32,605 nt of DNA from Caldimicrobium sp964595655 (GTDB lineage Bacteria > Desulfobacterota > Thermodesulfobacteria > Thermodesulfobacteriales > Thermodesulfobacteriaceae): positions 1-32,605 of the forward strand of contig CAZQQV010000014.1 in assembly GCA_964595655.1 (NCBI GenBank), given 5' to 3'. Positions within the stretch are counted from its first letter, which is position 1; every line of letters starts with the position of its first letter. The position numbers were made by a program, and so were the translations under genes. The notes below the pieces were generated by a model. The model had not been told where the DNA came from. It made no database searches and saw only the letters and a program-made list of their open reading frames with translations. This document shows positions 1 through 7,000 of this stretch, in pieces.

Positions 1-268
1 AACCCGTTGAGGTTACCACAAAAAATACATATCCCGAAATCAAAAGACCCCAAGGAATTTCTCTATAAACTCCATAAGCATGACGATAACCAATGTGCAT
101 AGCATTAACACCAAACATCGCTGCAAGTAGCACAATCAAAGCGCTCAAACCCACTAAAAAATAAAAGGCCCTGGTTCCTGAGAGAAATTCTAACAAACTG
201 GAAAGCCAGGTTTGAGAAAAGGTAGTTACTTCGGCGTTTGTGGCTACTGGATTTTTCCTCTCACTCAT
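1..268 (-). CDS. NrfD/PsrC-family membrane subunit, partial
   Basis: Only the first 89 or so codons are in the window; the 3' part runs off the left edge. The ATG follows a strong GGAGGGGGAGG ribosome site. After about 30 polar residues there is a hydrophobic segment (roughly residues 33-57), then a stretch containing the motif REIPWGLLISGYVFFVVTST, which closely resembles the second helix region of NrfD/PsrC-type membrane proteins. In known complexes such proteins carry quinol chemistry and partner with a periplasmic or cytoplasmic iron-sulfur or molybdopterin subunit. Its partner is not visible and would lie to the left. It is the last visible gene of the run that starts at the sigma-54 promoter near 1620, with only 12 bp separating it from the gene before it. 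The family call is firm; the specific complex is unknown. Confidence 0.82.
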   Translation of the reverse strand, partial: MSERKNPVATNAEVTTFSQTWLSSLLEFLSGTRAFYFLVGLSALIVLLAAMFGVNAMHIGYRHAYGVYREIPWGLLISGYVFFVVTSTG

Positions 269-280
269 CCTCCCCCTCCT

Positions 281-631
281 TTATTTTGCTCTTAAAATAC
301 GAATTTCTTTTTTGACTTCCTTATAAGGTGGACTGTCTAAAATCATAATCTCTCCATATTTTTCCTGAAACTTAATAAGGTCTTCAAGAGTATTAATTTC
401 TACAACCCAATTTTTCTCTTTTTGCTTCTTTTCACAAACAATCATTCCGTTCTCTTCTCTGTGGTTAACTCCACCTTCCCACCATTCCTTAAACCAAATT
501 TTCTTTTTGGCCTCTTCAATACTTGGAACCATTCTGTAATCAAGAGGAGTTAATTCCTCCTCCACTGCTTCATCACAGGGTTTTTCTTTACTCCATAAAG
601 GCACCCTTGTTCTACTAACTATGAACTTCAT
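281..631 (-). CDS. conserved-looking small soluble protein, unknown function
   Basis: A 116-residue protein with an excellent AGGAGGGGGG ribosome site. It is charged, with many Lys and Glu, and has no signal peptide or membrane helix. Visible features are an aromatic KIWFKEWWEGG segment near residues 44-54, directly followed by an NHREENG segment, two cysteines (residues 19 and 66), and an acidic-basic alternating C-terminus. I cannot assign it to a named family with confidence. It lies between a small membrane protein and the NrfD-like gene, 12 bp from the latter, so it is probably co-transcribed from the sigma-54 promoter and may serve the same membrane complex. That role is inference from position only. 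Confidence 0.75.
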   Translation of the reverse strand: MKFIVSRTRVPLWSKEKPCDEAVEEELTPLDYRMVPSIEEAKKKIWFKEWWEGGVNHREENGMIVCEKKQKEKNWVVEINTLEDLIKFQEKYGEIMILDSPPYKEVKKEIRILRAK

Positions 632-657
632 ACCCCCCTCCTTTGAAATTTATAGTG

Positions 658-951
658 TTATGTGATACGCTGGCTAACTTTTTTCTTTTCCAAAAGATTA
701 CTTATTAACCAGCCAACAATAGCTCCACCTATCACAAATAAGGCACCAGAAATAATCACACTCACTATCATTAATATGCCCACTAATAATCTTGGGCCTG
801 TTGAAGGCTCAATAGGAGCGCCAAATAACAACTCCGCAAGTTTTAATCCAACAAGACCTCCCGTATATGCAGAAGGCAAAAATCCCAATATCACAAATAC
901 AACCAAACCCACAAAGGACCCTATCAGGGCCCCCTTCTTATACCTTTTCAT
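658..951 (-). CDS. small two-helix glycine-rich membrane protein (paralogue B)
   Basis: A 97-residue protein with a good GAGGAGGTGATC ribosome site. Residues 7-26 and about 56-85 are hydrophobic, separated by a short loop; the second helix is glycine-rich (GGAIVG), as in helix-packing glycine zippers, and the C-terminus is basic. It is clearly related to the next upstream gene: the segment after helix 1, LGFLPSAYTGGLVGLKLAEL, is identical at 16 of 20 positions. The two genes are therefore a tandem duplication. No known family is recognised. A protein of this size and shape could be a membrane-complex accessory subunit or a small stress-type membrane protein; the sequence does not decide. Confidence 0.78.
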   Translation of the reverse strand: MKRYKKGALIGSFVGLVVFVILGFLPSAYTGGLVGLKLAELLFGAPIEPSTGPRLLVGILMIVSVIISGALFVIGGAIVGWLISNLLEKKKVSQRIT

Positions 952-1047
952 AATAGATCACCTCCTCTTTTGCAAGGGAGGAGGCCTCCCTCGACTCCTT
1001 TCGGGGGCTTATGGGGCTTGGGGTAAGGGAAGCTCCTCCCTCTAATT
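952..1047 (-). other. GC-rich structured spacer between the paralogues
   Basis: The spacer is much richer in G and C than the surrounding AT-rich DNA. It holds two hairpins: AGGGAGG (975-981) with CCTCCCT (985-991), and AGGGA (1026-1030) with TCCCT (1037-1041), with runs of four to five G or C between them. No T-run follows either hairpin in the direction of transcription, so they are not classical terminators. They could set relative expression of the two paralogues by RNA processing or partial attenuation. The ribosome site of the downstream gene (near 960-966) lies just outside the first hairpin. Confidence 0.45.
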
Positions 1048-1347
1048 TTAAGCCTTAACTTTTGCCTCTGCCTTAGAACCAACCTTCTGGGATATCGCGT
1101 ATCCCGCAAGCGCACCCCCAAGCACAAAGGCAACTGCCGTTACAATTACTGCTCCAATCATACATACAGCAGTAAAAACTCTTGCAACAACTCCCATGCT
1201 TCCTGGCCCCACAACAAGCTCTGCAAGCTTCAATCCCACAAACCCTCCCATCATTGCACTGGGAAAGAATCCAAGGAGCACAAACAAAATCAATCCAACC
1301 CCTGTCCCAATGTAAATAGCTCTTCTTGCATCAACTCTTCCTAACAT
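1048..1347 (-). CDS. small two-helix glycine-rich membrane protein (paralogue A)
   Basis: A 99-residue protein with a GGGAGGTGGG ribosome site. Hydrophobic segments lie at about residues 10-28 and 54-84, the second containing the glycine-rich GGALAG stretch, and the tail is rich in Lys and Ala. It shares the conserved core PSAxxGGxVGLKLAEL with the following gene, so the two form a tandem paralogous pair that has diverged outside the core. It begins 15 bp after the 73-residue membrane protein and is probably the second gene of the sigma-54-driven operon. No family assignment is possible by eye. Confidence 0.78.
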   Translation of the reverse strand: MLGRVDARRAIYIGTGVGLILFVLLGFFPSAMMGGFVGLKLAELVVGPGSMGVVARVFTAVCMIGAVIVTAVAFVLGGALAGYAISQKVGSKAEAKVKA

Positions 1348-1362
1348 AATCCCACCTCCCTT

Positions 1363-1584
1363 TTATTTTTGTCTTTTCATTATCAAATAAAGAGCCAAAC
1401 CTATAAAACCTCCAAAGCCTACCATCAAATTAAAAGAAACAAGAACTCTCTTAAGAATCTCACTTGCTGTTATCTCTTCTAACATATAAAAAGCCATCTG
1501 AAAGACCATAAAAACCAACACATAAATAAGGCTTTCAGTTTGTCTTATCTCTTTTGGAGTACTTTTCTGAAAGGTGCCTTTCAT
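1363..1584 (-). CDS. small two-helix membrane protein, unknown function
   Basis: A 73-residue protein with a GAGGTAAGAG ribosome site 7-8 bases upstream of the ATG. The N-terminal 18 residues are polar; hydrophobic segments at about 19-35 and 50-69 predict two membrane helices joined by a short acidic loop (LEEITASEILKR), and it ends in a basic KRQK tail. It is not obviously similar to the two paralogues that follow. As the first gene after the sigma-54 promoter (about 25 bp leader) it should be the most strongly controlled product of the regulator encoded next door. Function unknown. Confidence 0.72.
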   Translation of the reverse strand: MKGTFQKSTPKEIRQTESLIYVLVFMVFQMAFYMLEEITASEILKRVLVSFNLMVGFGGFIGLALYLIMKRQK

Positions 1585-1618
1585 TTCTCTTACCTCCTCT
1601 TTGTCTCATAAAATTTAT

Positions 1619-1634
1619 TTCAAAAACCATGCCA
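1619..1634 (-). promoter_or_regulatory. sigma-54 (-24/-12) promoter
   Basis: On the minus strand the sequence reads TGGCATGGTTTTTGAA. Compared with the sigma-54 consensus TGGCACG-N4-TTGCA it keeps TGGCA, the G at position 7, and TTG at the right place. The -24 GG and the -12 element are exactly 10 bases apart; the only key departure is GA instead of GC at -12. Initiation would fall near 1608, giving a leader of about 25 bases that contains the ribosome site of the 73-residue protein. The neighbouring gene encodes a sigma-54 activator, which strengthens the call. Confidence 0.72.
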
Positions 1635-1674
1635 GATAAAAACTATGATTTTTCTTGTCTTTAAGAAAGCTTTA

Positions 1675-1732
1675 TTTGCAGAATTGCAAAAAAAGAAACT
1701 TTTTTAGAAGGGGAAATTTGCAGAATTGCAAA
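1675..1732. promoter_or_regulatory. tandem palindromic enhancer for the NtrC-type regulator
   Basis: Two identical 16-bp palindromes, TTTGCAGAATTGCAAA, lie at 1675-1690 and 1717-1732. Their arms are TTTGCA and TGCAAA around GAAT. Their start points are 42 bp apart, four helical turns, so both face the same side of the DNA. They sit about 65-125 bp upstream of the predicted sigma-54 start site, the usual place for an enhancer bound by dimers of an NtrC-family activator. Between them is an A/T inverted repeat (AAAAAAG 1689-1695, CTTTTTT 1699-1705), which could also be a weak terminator for the operon upstream. Binding by the regulator at 2020-3375 is inferred. Confidence 0.65.
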
Positions 1733-1734
1733 AC

Positions 1735-2016
1735 TTAATGATCAAGAGAATCAAGAAAATCGAAGATTAATTTTCCTGCAATTCCACCTAAGAGGCCTCC
1801 TATTAGGCCGATGAACATAATTACAAGCGTTGTTCCAATTAAAACTAAAGGAGAATCCTTAGGAACAGGTCTTCCTAATAGTTTAGATAAATCCTGAGAG
1901 ACCGCATCAAACCAGGTACCACCAAAATAATCTCTAAAAGCAAAATCCATCATAAAGGCAACAGCTATACCAAATACAAATCCAACAAAAAATCCAAGTT
2001 TAAAGGGTTTGGACAC
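1735..2016 (-). CDS. small two-helix membrane protein in the two-component operon
   Basis: A 93-residue protein with a GTG start 3 bp after the stop codon of the response regulator, so probably translationally coupled; no strong ribosome site is seen. Hydrophobic segments at about residues 7-26 and 57-85 flank a loop containing GGTWFDAVSQDLSKLLGRP. The second helix holds GLIGGLLGGIAG. The plan (helix, GG, amphipathic LxxLLGxP-like stretch, glycine-rich helix) matches that of the two tandem paralogues downstream, so it may be a distant third member. Its place in the signalling operon suggests that it interacts with the sensor kinase or sets a basal level of the same function. Confidence 0.7.
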   Translation of the reverse strand: MSKPFKLGFFVGFVFGIAVAFMMDFAFRDYFGGTWFDAVSQDLSKLLGRPVPKDSPLVLIGTTLVIMFIGLIGGLLGGIAGKLIFDFLDSLDH

Positions 2017-2019
2017 TTT

Positions 2020-3375
2020 TCAGGCTTCGGCAATTTGATATTTTTTGAGTTTTCTATACAAAGTGGCTAAATCAATTCCAAGAAGTTTAGCCGCCTCCTC
2101 TTTATTATTTGAACATTGTCTTAAAGTATTTAATATGATATTTTTCTCAAATTCTTCTATGGCTTCTTTTAACGGCTTGGAAATAATGCTCTCAGACCTC
2201 CCTTTTTTAATTCTCTCTGGAAGTTCATTTAAGGTTATATATTCTCCTGTAGCAAGAATTATTGCTCTTTCGATTACATTTTTTAATTCTCTCACATTAC
2301 CTGGCCAGTCATAATGTATCAAACAAGAAAGGGCCTCATTGGTAATGCCTTTAATATTTTTTCCATGAACTTTACTCAATTTGTCAATAAAAAAGTAGAC
2401 CAAGGCTGGGATATCTTCTTTTCTTTCTCTAAGAGGGGGAATTTTTATTTCAATCACATTAAGTCTATAATAAAGGTCTTCTCTGAATTTCCCCTCTCTT
2501 ATAAGTGTTTCAAGGTCCTTATTTGTGGCTGCGATAACCCTTACATCCACCTGTTTTTTTACAGTATCTCCGAGGGGAATGAATTCTCCGGATTCAAGAA
2601 ATTTAAGAATCTTTGCCTGAAGATTAAGGGGCATATCTCCAATTTCATCCAAAAAAAGGGTTCCACCATTGGCAAGCTCTATAAGTCCTTTTTTATCACT
2701 CACAGCGCCAGTAAAGGCCCCTTTTTTATAACCGAATAGCTCCGATTCAAGAAGATTCTCCGGTATAGCTGAACAGTTAATACTTATGAAGGGCTTATCC
2801 TTTCTTGGACTATTATAATGAATAAACTCAGCAAGAACTCCCTTTCCTGTTCCCGATTCACCTAAAATCAATACTGTGCTTTTGGTAGGAATAATCTTTT
2901 CAAGAAGTTTTAGAATTTCCTCCATTTGTGGCGAGGTTCCAAAAAAGATATCCCCTGCAACTCTTTGACTTAATTGGTATTTTAAAACCTCAACCTCTTT
3001 TTGAAGATTTCTATGTTCAATGATTCTTTTAATGCGCATTTTTAGATCTTCATTTATAAAGGGTTTAACAATATAATCTGAAGCCCCCTTCTTAATGGCC
3101 TCAACAGCAGATTCTATACTTGCATAGGCTGTCATAATAACCACTTCTGTTGAAGGTCTAAGTTCCTTGGTCTTTTCAAGAACAGTCATTCCATCTATAC
3201 CAGGCATTCTAAGATCTGTTAAAACCACATCGTAATAATTCTTTTCGATCTTTTTTAAGGCCTCTTCACCATCAAGAGCTATATCTACATCATACCCCTC
3301 TTTGTCTAAAAGAAATTTCAAAATATTTAAAATATCCTCTTCATCATCTACCACTAAAATTTTAGGTTTTTCCAT
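2020..3375 (-). CDS. NtrC-family sigma-54-dependent response regulator
   Basis: A 451-residue protein with three domains. The receiver (residues 1-120) has the acidic pair DD10-11, the phosphorylation site D54 in LTDLRMPG and the KPF motif near 104. The AAA+ domain (about 145-375) has Walker A GESGTGKG (172-179), the sigma-54 contact loop GAFTGA (219-224), Walker B LFLDE (240-244) and the WPGNVREL motif at 357-364. The Fis-type helix-turn-helix occupies about 405-446. All catalytic motifs are intact. It starts 4 bp after the kinase gene and is its cognate partner. The likely target is the sigma-54 promoter and palindrome pair just downstream of its own operon. Confidence 0.96.
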   Translation of the reverse strand: MEKPKILVVDDEEDILNILKFLLDKEGYDVDIALDGEEALKKIEKNYYDVVLTDLRMPGIDGMTVLEKTKELRPSTEVVIMTAYASIESAVEAIKKGASDYIVKPFINEDLKMRIKRIIEHRNLQKEVEVLKYQLSQRVAGDIFFGTSPQMEEILKLLEKIIPTKSTVLILGESGTGKGVLAEFIHYNSPRKDKPFISINCSAIPENLLESELFGYKKGAFTGAVSDKKGLIELANGGTLFLDEIGDMPLNLQAKILKFLESGEFIPLGDTVKKQVDVRVIAATNKDLETLIREGKFREDLYYRLNVIEIKIPPLRERKEDIPALVYFFIDKLSKVHGKNIKGITNEALSCLIHYDWPGNVRELKNVIERAIILATGEYITLNELPERIKKGRSESIISKPLKEAIEEFEKNIILNTLRQCSNNKEEAAKLLGIDLATLYRKLKKYQIAEA

Positions 3376-3379
3376 AAGA

Positions 3380-5722
3380 CTATTTCACTCCTTCTTTAGG
3401 TTTAGGCAGTTTAACAGTAAAGGTTGATCCCTTCCTTACTTCACTTCTCACTTCAATCTCTCCACCAAAATTTTTAATAATACTATAGGATACTGAAAGG
3501 CCAAAACCTGTTCCCTTTTCTTTGGTAGTAAAAAAGGGATCAAAAATATGGGGAAGATGCTCAGGGGGGATTCCTATTCCTGTATCAGTAAAACTTATTT
3601 CAACATAATTCTCAGTTGCTCTGGTTTCAATTATTAGATCCCCTCCTTCTGGCATGGCATCAGCTGCATTCAAAATGATATTTATAAAAACCTGGGAAAG
3701 CTGATTGGGATCAACCATGACTTGTGGAACCTCTTTTAAATCCAATTTAATATTTATATTCTTCATACGTTTATCAAATTTAACAAGATTTAGACTGCTT
3801 TCTAAAACCTCATTAACATTGGTTAGTACCATTTCACCTTTGGTGGGCTTAGAAAAACTTGAAATATTTCTTATAATCTCAGAAATTCTTAAAATATGTT
3901 TGGAAATTACCTCCAAGGCCTGATTGGGAAATTCACCAAGATCCATCTCTTTTAAAACCTGAACATAAGATGAAATTGAAGTCAAAGGATTTCCAATTTC
4001 ATGAGCAAGCCCTGCTGAAATGCGAGCAAGGGCCTGCAATTTCTCAGATTGCATAATCCTTTCTTCCATAAGTTTTAAATCGGTTATGTCCTGAATAAGA
4101 CAAATGTAATTTATTTTTCCCTCTGCGGTTTTAAAAGGGGTTATTTGAATCTGATAAATTTTTCTTTGACCGTTAGTTATGATCTCATGAACAAATTGCG
4201 TGGAATTATTAGCATTTAAACAATCCCCAATTTTAGAAAACAAATCACATATATTAATTTTTTCAGATAAGTCCTTTTTCTTATATAACTTTAAAATTTC
4301 TTGCATTTTGGAATTCATCCAAATGATTAATCCATTTTCATCTATAAGACTGATACCTGAATTTACAGTTTCCATAATAATGGAAAGTTTTTCTTTTTCT
4401 GTTTGTAATTCTTCAGTTCTTTTAGTTACTAAATCTTCAAGATGGGTTGTATAATTCTTAATTTGTTCGCGAAGATTTATCTCCTCTGTAATATCATCAC
4501 AAGTTAAAACAGCTCCTGTAATTTCACCACCAACTCTTAATGGAGTAACAGTGACATGATGATATCTTATATCTCCATTCTCTCTTAATGGATATCCAAG
4601 TAATTCACCATATTCGCCTTTAAAAGCTTTATTAATCATATTTTTTAAAGCCCTTCTGTATTCTTCCATTTGTTGAGGACATATTTCAAAAAAGTTTATA
4701 CCTATAATACTTTCTTTCGGTTTTTTTAAAAGCTTAGCATACTGAGTATTAGCAAGGATAATTTTATAATTTGTATCCATAACCACGATTTTGGATTGAG
4801 TACTTTCTATAATTCCCTCAAGTAAAGAGTAAAACTTAAGTTTTTCCTCTGCAGTAACTCTTTTAGTATTAACATAATAAAATAAAGAACCTAATACAAC
4901 CAATGATAGAAAAATCGATATTACAATCAAGGAATGAAGCTTCATGCTCTTATTTATTACTGACATCAATTCTGAATAAGGCACACTTAAACAAAGAATC
5001 CATTCTTGATCTAAAAAAGATAACTTTGAATAATAAATAATCTTGTCTTGTTTTTCAGGAGAATAATAATATTGATAACCATAAACAATATTTTCTTTAA
5101 GTATCAACCTTTCAACTTCAAAATCTTTATGACATCTCAAACATGCTGGATTATAATCAAAAATATTATTTCCTACCATATTAGGTTGTGTAGGATGATA
5201 AATAAGAGTGCCATCTCTTGAAATTAGCCAAGCATAACTTCTTTCACTAATCCGAATAGGTTTTAAATGCCTTTTAAAGATCTCATCTAAACTCAAAAAC
5301 ACTTGATATTCATAATAAACACCTTTTTGAGGAAAAATTAAATGATAAATGAGCATCCTTTTTGATAAATCCATCTCACTTAATATTTTTAAATTAACCT
5401 TACCTGACAATTTGTTTTTTGTATATAATATTTTTAACCCCGTTAGTTTTTGAAAATCTTCAATAAAAAAGCTTTTAAAAAAGCTTTCATCCATATAAGG
5501 GGATTTATTTTTAATATAATTTTCAGTAGAATAATATTTTTTAGGAAAAACATTTAAAAGAAAGGACAATTTTTCAGAAAGACTCTGGGTAAGTAATCCC
5601 AATTCTCTATGAGTTACTTCTAAGGCTTCCTTTTGAAAGGACCTTTCAAAAAATAAATTTAAAGTGATAAAGAAGGAGAAAATAATAAAAAGAATAATAA
5701 AAAAGAGAAGATTAAATCTCAT
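3380..5722 (-). CDS. membrane histidine kinase with CxxCH-containing Cache-like sensor
   Basis: A 780-residue sensor kinase. A membrane helix (about 5-25) leads to an extracytoplasmic region (26-263) whose second half resembles a Cache domain (SRDGTLIYHPTQPNMVGNN) and is followed by CLRCH at 194-198, a typical c-type heme attachment site. A second helix (about 264-286) is followed by two PAS-like domains (about 298-420 and 445-550). The dimerisation domain carries H574 in LAHEIGNPL. The ATPase domain has N685, DTGIG (713-717) and GTGFGLS (737-743). It forms an operon with the NtrC-type regulator. The ligand or redox signal is unknown; c-heme sensing is an inference from CxxCH in an exported domain. 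The gene is AT-rich and its ATG has no ribosome site. Confidence 0.95.
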   Translation of the reverse strand: MRFNLLFFIILFIIFSFFITLNLFFERSFQKEALEVTHRELGLLTQSLSEKLSFLLNVFPKKYYSTENYIKNKSPYMDESFFKSFFIEDFQKLTGLKILYTKNKLSGKVNLKILSEMDLSKRMLIYHLIFPQKGVYYEYQVFLSLDEIFKRHLKPIRISERSYAWLISRDGTLIYHPTQPNMVGNNIFDYNPACLRCHKDFEVERLILKENIVYGYQYYYSPEKQDKIIYYSKLSFLDQEWILCLSVPYSELMSVINKSMKLHSLIVISIFLSLVVLGSLFYYVNTKRVTAEEKLKFYSLLEGIIESTQSKIVVMDTNYKIILANTQYAKLLKKPKESIIGINFFEICPQQMEEYRRALKNMINKAFKGEYGELLGYPLRENGDIRYHHVTVTPLRVGGEITGAVLTCDDITEEINLREQIKNYTTHLEDLVTKRTEELQTEKEKLSIIMETVNSGISLIDENGLIIWMNSKMQEILKLYKKKDLSEKINICDLFSKIGDCLNANNSTQFVHEIITNGQRKIYQIQITPFKTAEGKINYICLIQDITDLKLMEERIMQSEKLQALARISAGLAHEIGNPLTSISSYVQVLKEMDLGEFPNQALEVISKHILRISEIIRNISSFSKPTKGEMVLTNVNEVLESSLNLVKFDKRMKNINIKLDLKEVPQVMVDPNQLSQVFINIILNAADAMPEGGDLIIETRATENYVEISFTDTGIGIPPEHLPHIFDPFFTTKEKGTGFGLSVSYSIIKNFGGEIEVRSEVRKGSTFTVKLPKPKEGVK

Positions 5723-5730
5723 CGATATAA

Positions 5731-5736
5731 ATTATA
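5731..5736 (-). promoter_or_regulatory. -10 element for the kinase operon, possibly leaderless
   Basis: TATAAT on the minus strand lies 8 bases before the kinase ATG. Initiation 7-9 bases after the -10 box would put the 5' end at or next to the start codon, and no Shine-Dalgarno sequence precedes it, so a leaderless mRNA is plausible. The -35 region is weak: at 17 bp spacing it reads CTTCTT. Confidence 0.5.
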
Positions 5737-5748
5737 TTAACTTTTTTC

Positions 5749-5782
5749 AAAAAAAGAAGGGCCCCCTTAATGAAGGCCCGAG
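5749..5782 (-). terminator. intrinsic terminator after qmoC
   Basis: GGGCC (5759-5763) pairs with GGCCC (5775-5779), with an inner TT/AA pair across a bulge. In the minus direction the stem is followed by a run of seven T within ten bases (5749-5758). On the plus strand a seven-T run also follows the stem, so it could work both ways. It separates the qmo genes from the two-component operon. Confidence 0.75.
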
Positions 5783-5788
5783 ATTTTT

Positions 5789-6988
5789 TTATGAACTTTG
5801 TTTCTTAAGAATATCCTTATAATAGAGATCAAACACCACGGCGGTGGTTCTATAAACAAGATGAGAAAATTTGCTATAAGGGATAGCCAGAAAGAGAAGG
5901 AAGACACAAATAATATGCCCAAGATAAATAAAGGCCACATAGTTATAAAATACAGGAACTAATCTTGCAACCTCAATAAGAAAGCCCGTTATGCCTACAA
6001 ACAAAATGAGCCAAAGGAGAAAAGCATCAGGATAAGCTGTTTTTAAGGAATTCTCAAGAACAGCCTTGTTTCTTCCTGTTATTAAGGAAATAACTCCATA
6101 CAACAATAAAATTCCACCAATATTTCCTAACCATTTAACCGGATGGGTAAAAGGATTCCAAGGGGTGTGCATGCCAAGGATATCAGCAAGAAAAAACACA
6201 GTACCCGTTGTGATAAAAAGTATAATAAAGGCATAAAGAAGCATTTTGTGAGGATTAGCTCTCCATGAATTTGCTCCACATTTTTCAAACCTGCTGTGAG
6301 CAAGGATTTCTCTTATGGCTGGGCCTAAATATGTTTTAATAATCGTTGCAAATCCATATCTATAAGCCACAGGAACATTATAATATTCAAGATACATATT
6401 CCACATTCTGTTTACAGCATTGGCCATAATAATTATTACAAAAGCAGCAAGGGGCAAAAAGATTAAATCAATCATTAACACCCTGGCAGGAAGTTCTATA
6501 AAAGCTATTTTATAATGGATTTCAGGATTATAGGGAAAACTCACAGGATTGGTTAAATCAGGAACCCCATGAAAGGTTAAAAACATAACAGGCAAGATAA
6601 AAGCTAAGGCTATAAGAATTAATATAGGTAATCCCCAAAAGTGGCTGTAAAAGGTATGCATAAATTTAAAAGGCACCAATTCACGAGTAACAAGAAGCCT
6701 AAGAGATGCAAGCACATCTCCAGGTCTTGCATTTCTGGGACAGTATTTAGTACAATCTCCACACTGATGGCAAAGCCAAATACTGGGATCACTTATTAAG
6801 CGATCCCTAAATCCCCACTGAGCAAGGATCATTTGTTTCCTCGGAAAAGGTGCCTCATCAGGAGAAAGAGGACAAACCGATGAGCATGTAGCACATTGAT
6901 AACATCTCTTTACAGTATCCCCACCAATGGCCTGGATCTCCTTCACTGCAGATAAATCTGCATCAACCTTCAAAACATTATTACTCAT
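5789..6988 (-). CDS. qmoC: QmoC, membrane subunit of the quinone-interacting oxidoreductase
   Basis: A 399-residue fusion of an HdrC-like iron-sulfur part and a NarI-like cytochrome b part. Two [4Fe-4S] motifs are visible: C29, C32, C35, C39 and C73, C76, C79, C83, the second set ending in CP as in ferredoxins. From about residue 110 there are several hydrophobic segments with histidines that could hold heme b. It is the membrane anchor that takes electrons from menaquinol and passes them to QmoA/B and then to APS reductase. The start follows AAGGAGGAAGC. It is 12 bp after qmoB, and a terminator follows. Length and domain order are typical of the family. Confidence 0.95.
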   Translation of the reverse strand: MSNNVLKVDADLSAVKEIQAIGGDTVKRCYQCATCSSVCPLSPDEAPFPRKQMILAQWGFRDRLISDPSIWLCHQCGDCTKYCPRNARPGDVLASLRLLVTRELVPFKFMHTFYSHFWGLPILILIALAFILPVMFLTFHGVPDLTNPVSFPYNPEIHYKIAFIELPARVLMIDLIFLPLAAFVIIIMANAVNRMWNMYLEYYNVPVAYRYGFATIIKTYLGPAIREILAHSRFEKCGANSWRANPHKMLLYAFIILFITTGTVFFLADILGMHTPWNPFTHPVKWLGNIGGILLLYGVISLITGRNKAVLENSLKTAYPDAFLLWLILFVGITGFLIEVARLVPVFYNYVAFIYLGHIICVFLLFLAIPYSKFSHLVYRTTAVVFDLYYKDILKKQSS

Positions 6989-7000
6989 AGGGCTTCCTCC

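Noticed and set aside
662..1045. A 127-codon plus-strand frame opposite one paralogous membrane protein and the GC-rich spacer.
   Set aside because: The minus-strand gene has a strong ribosome site and a clear paralogue. The plus-strand product looks random.
948..1133. A 61-codon minus-strand frame across the spacer between the paralogues.
   Set aside because: It overlaps paralogue A in another frame and is rich in Arg and Pro as a result of the GC-rich spacer. No good start site.
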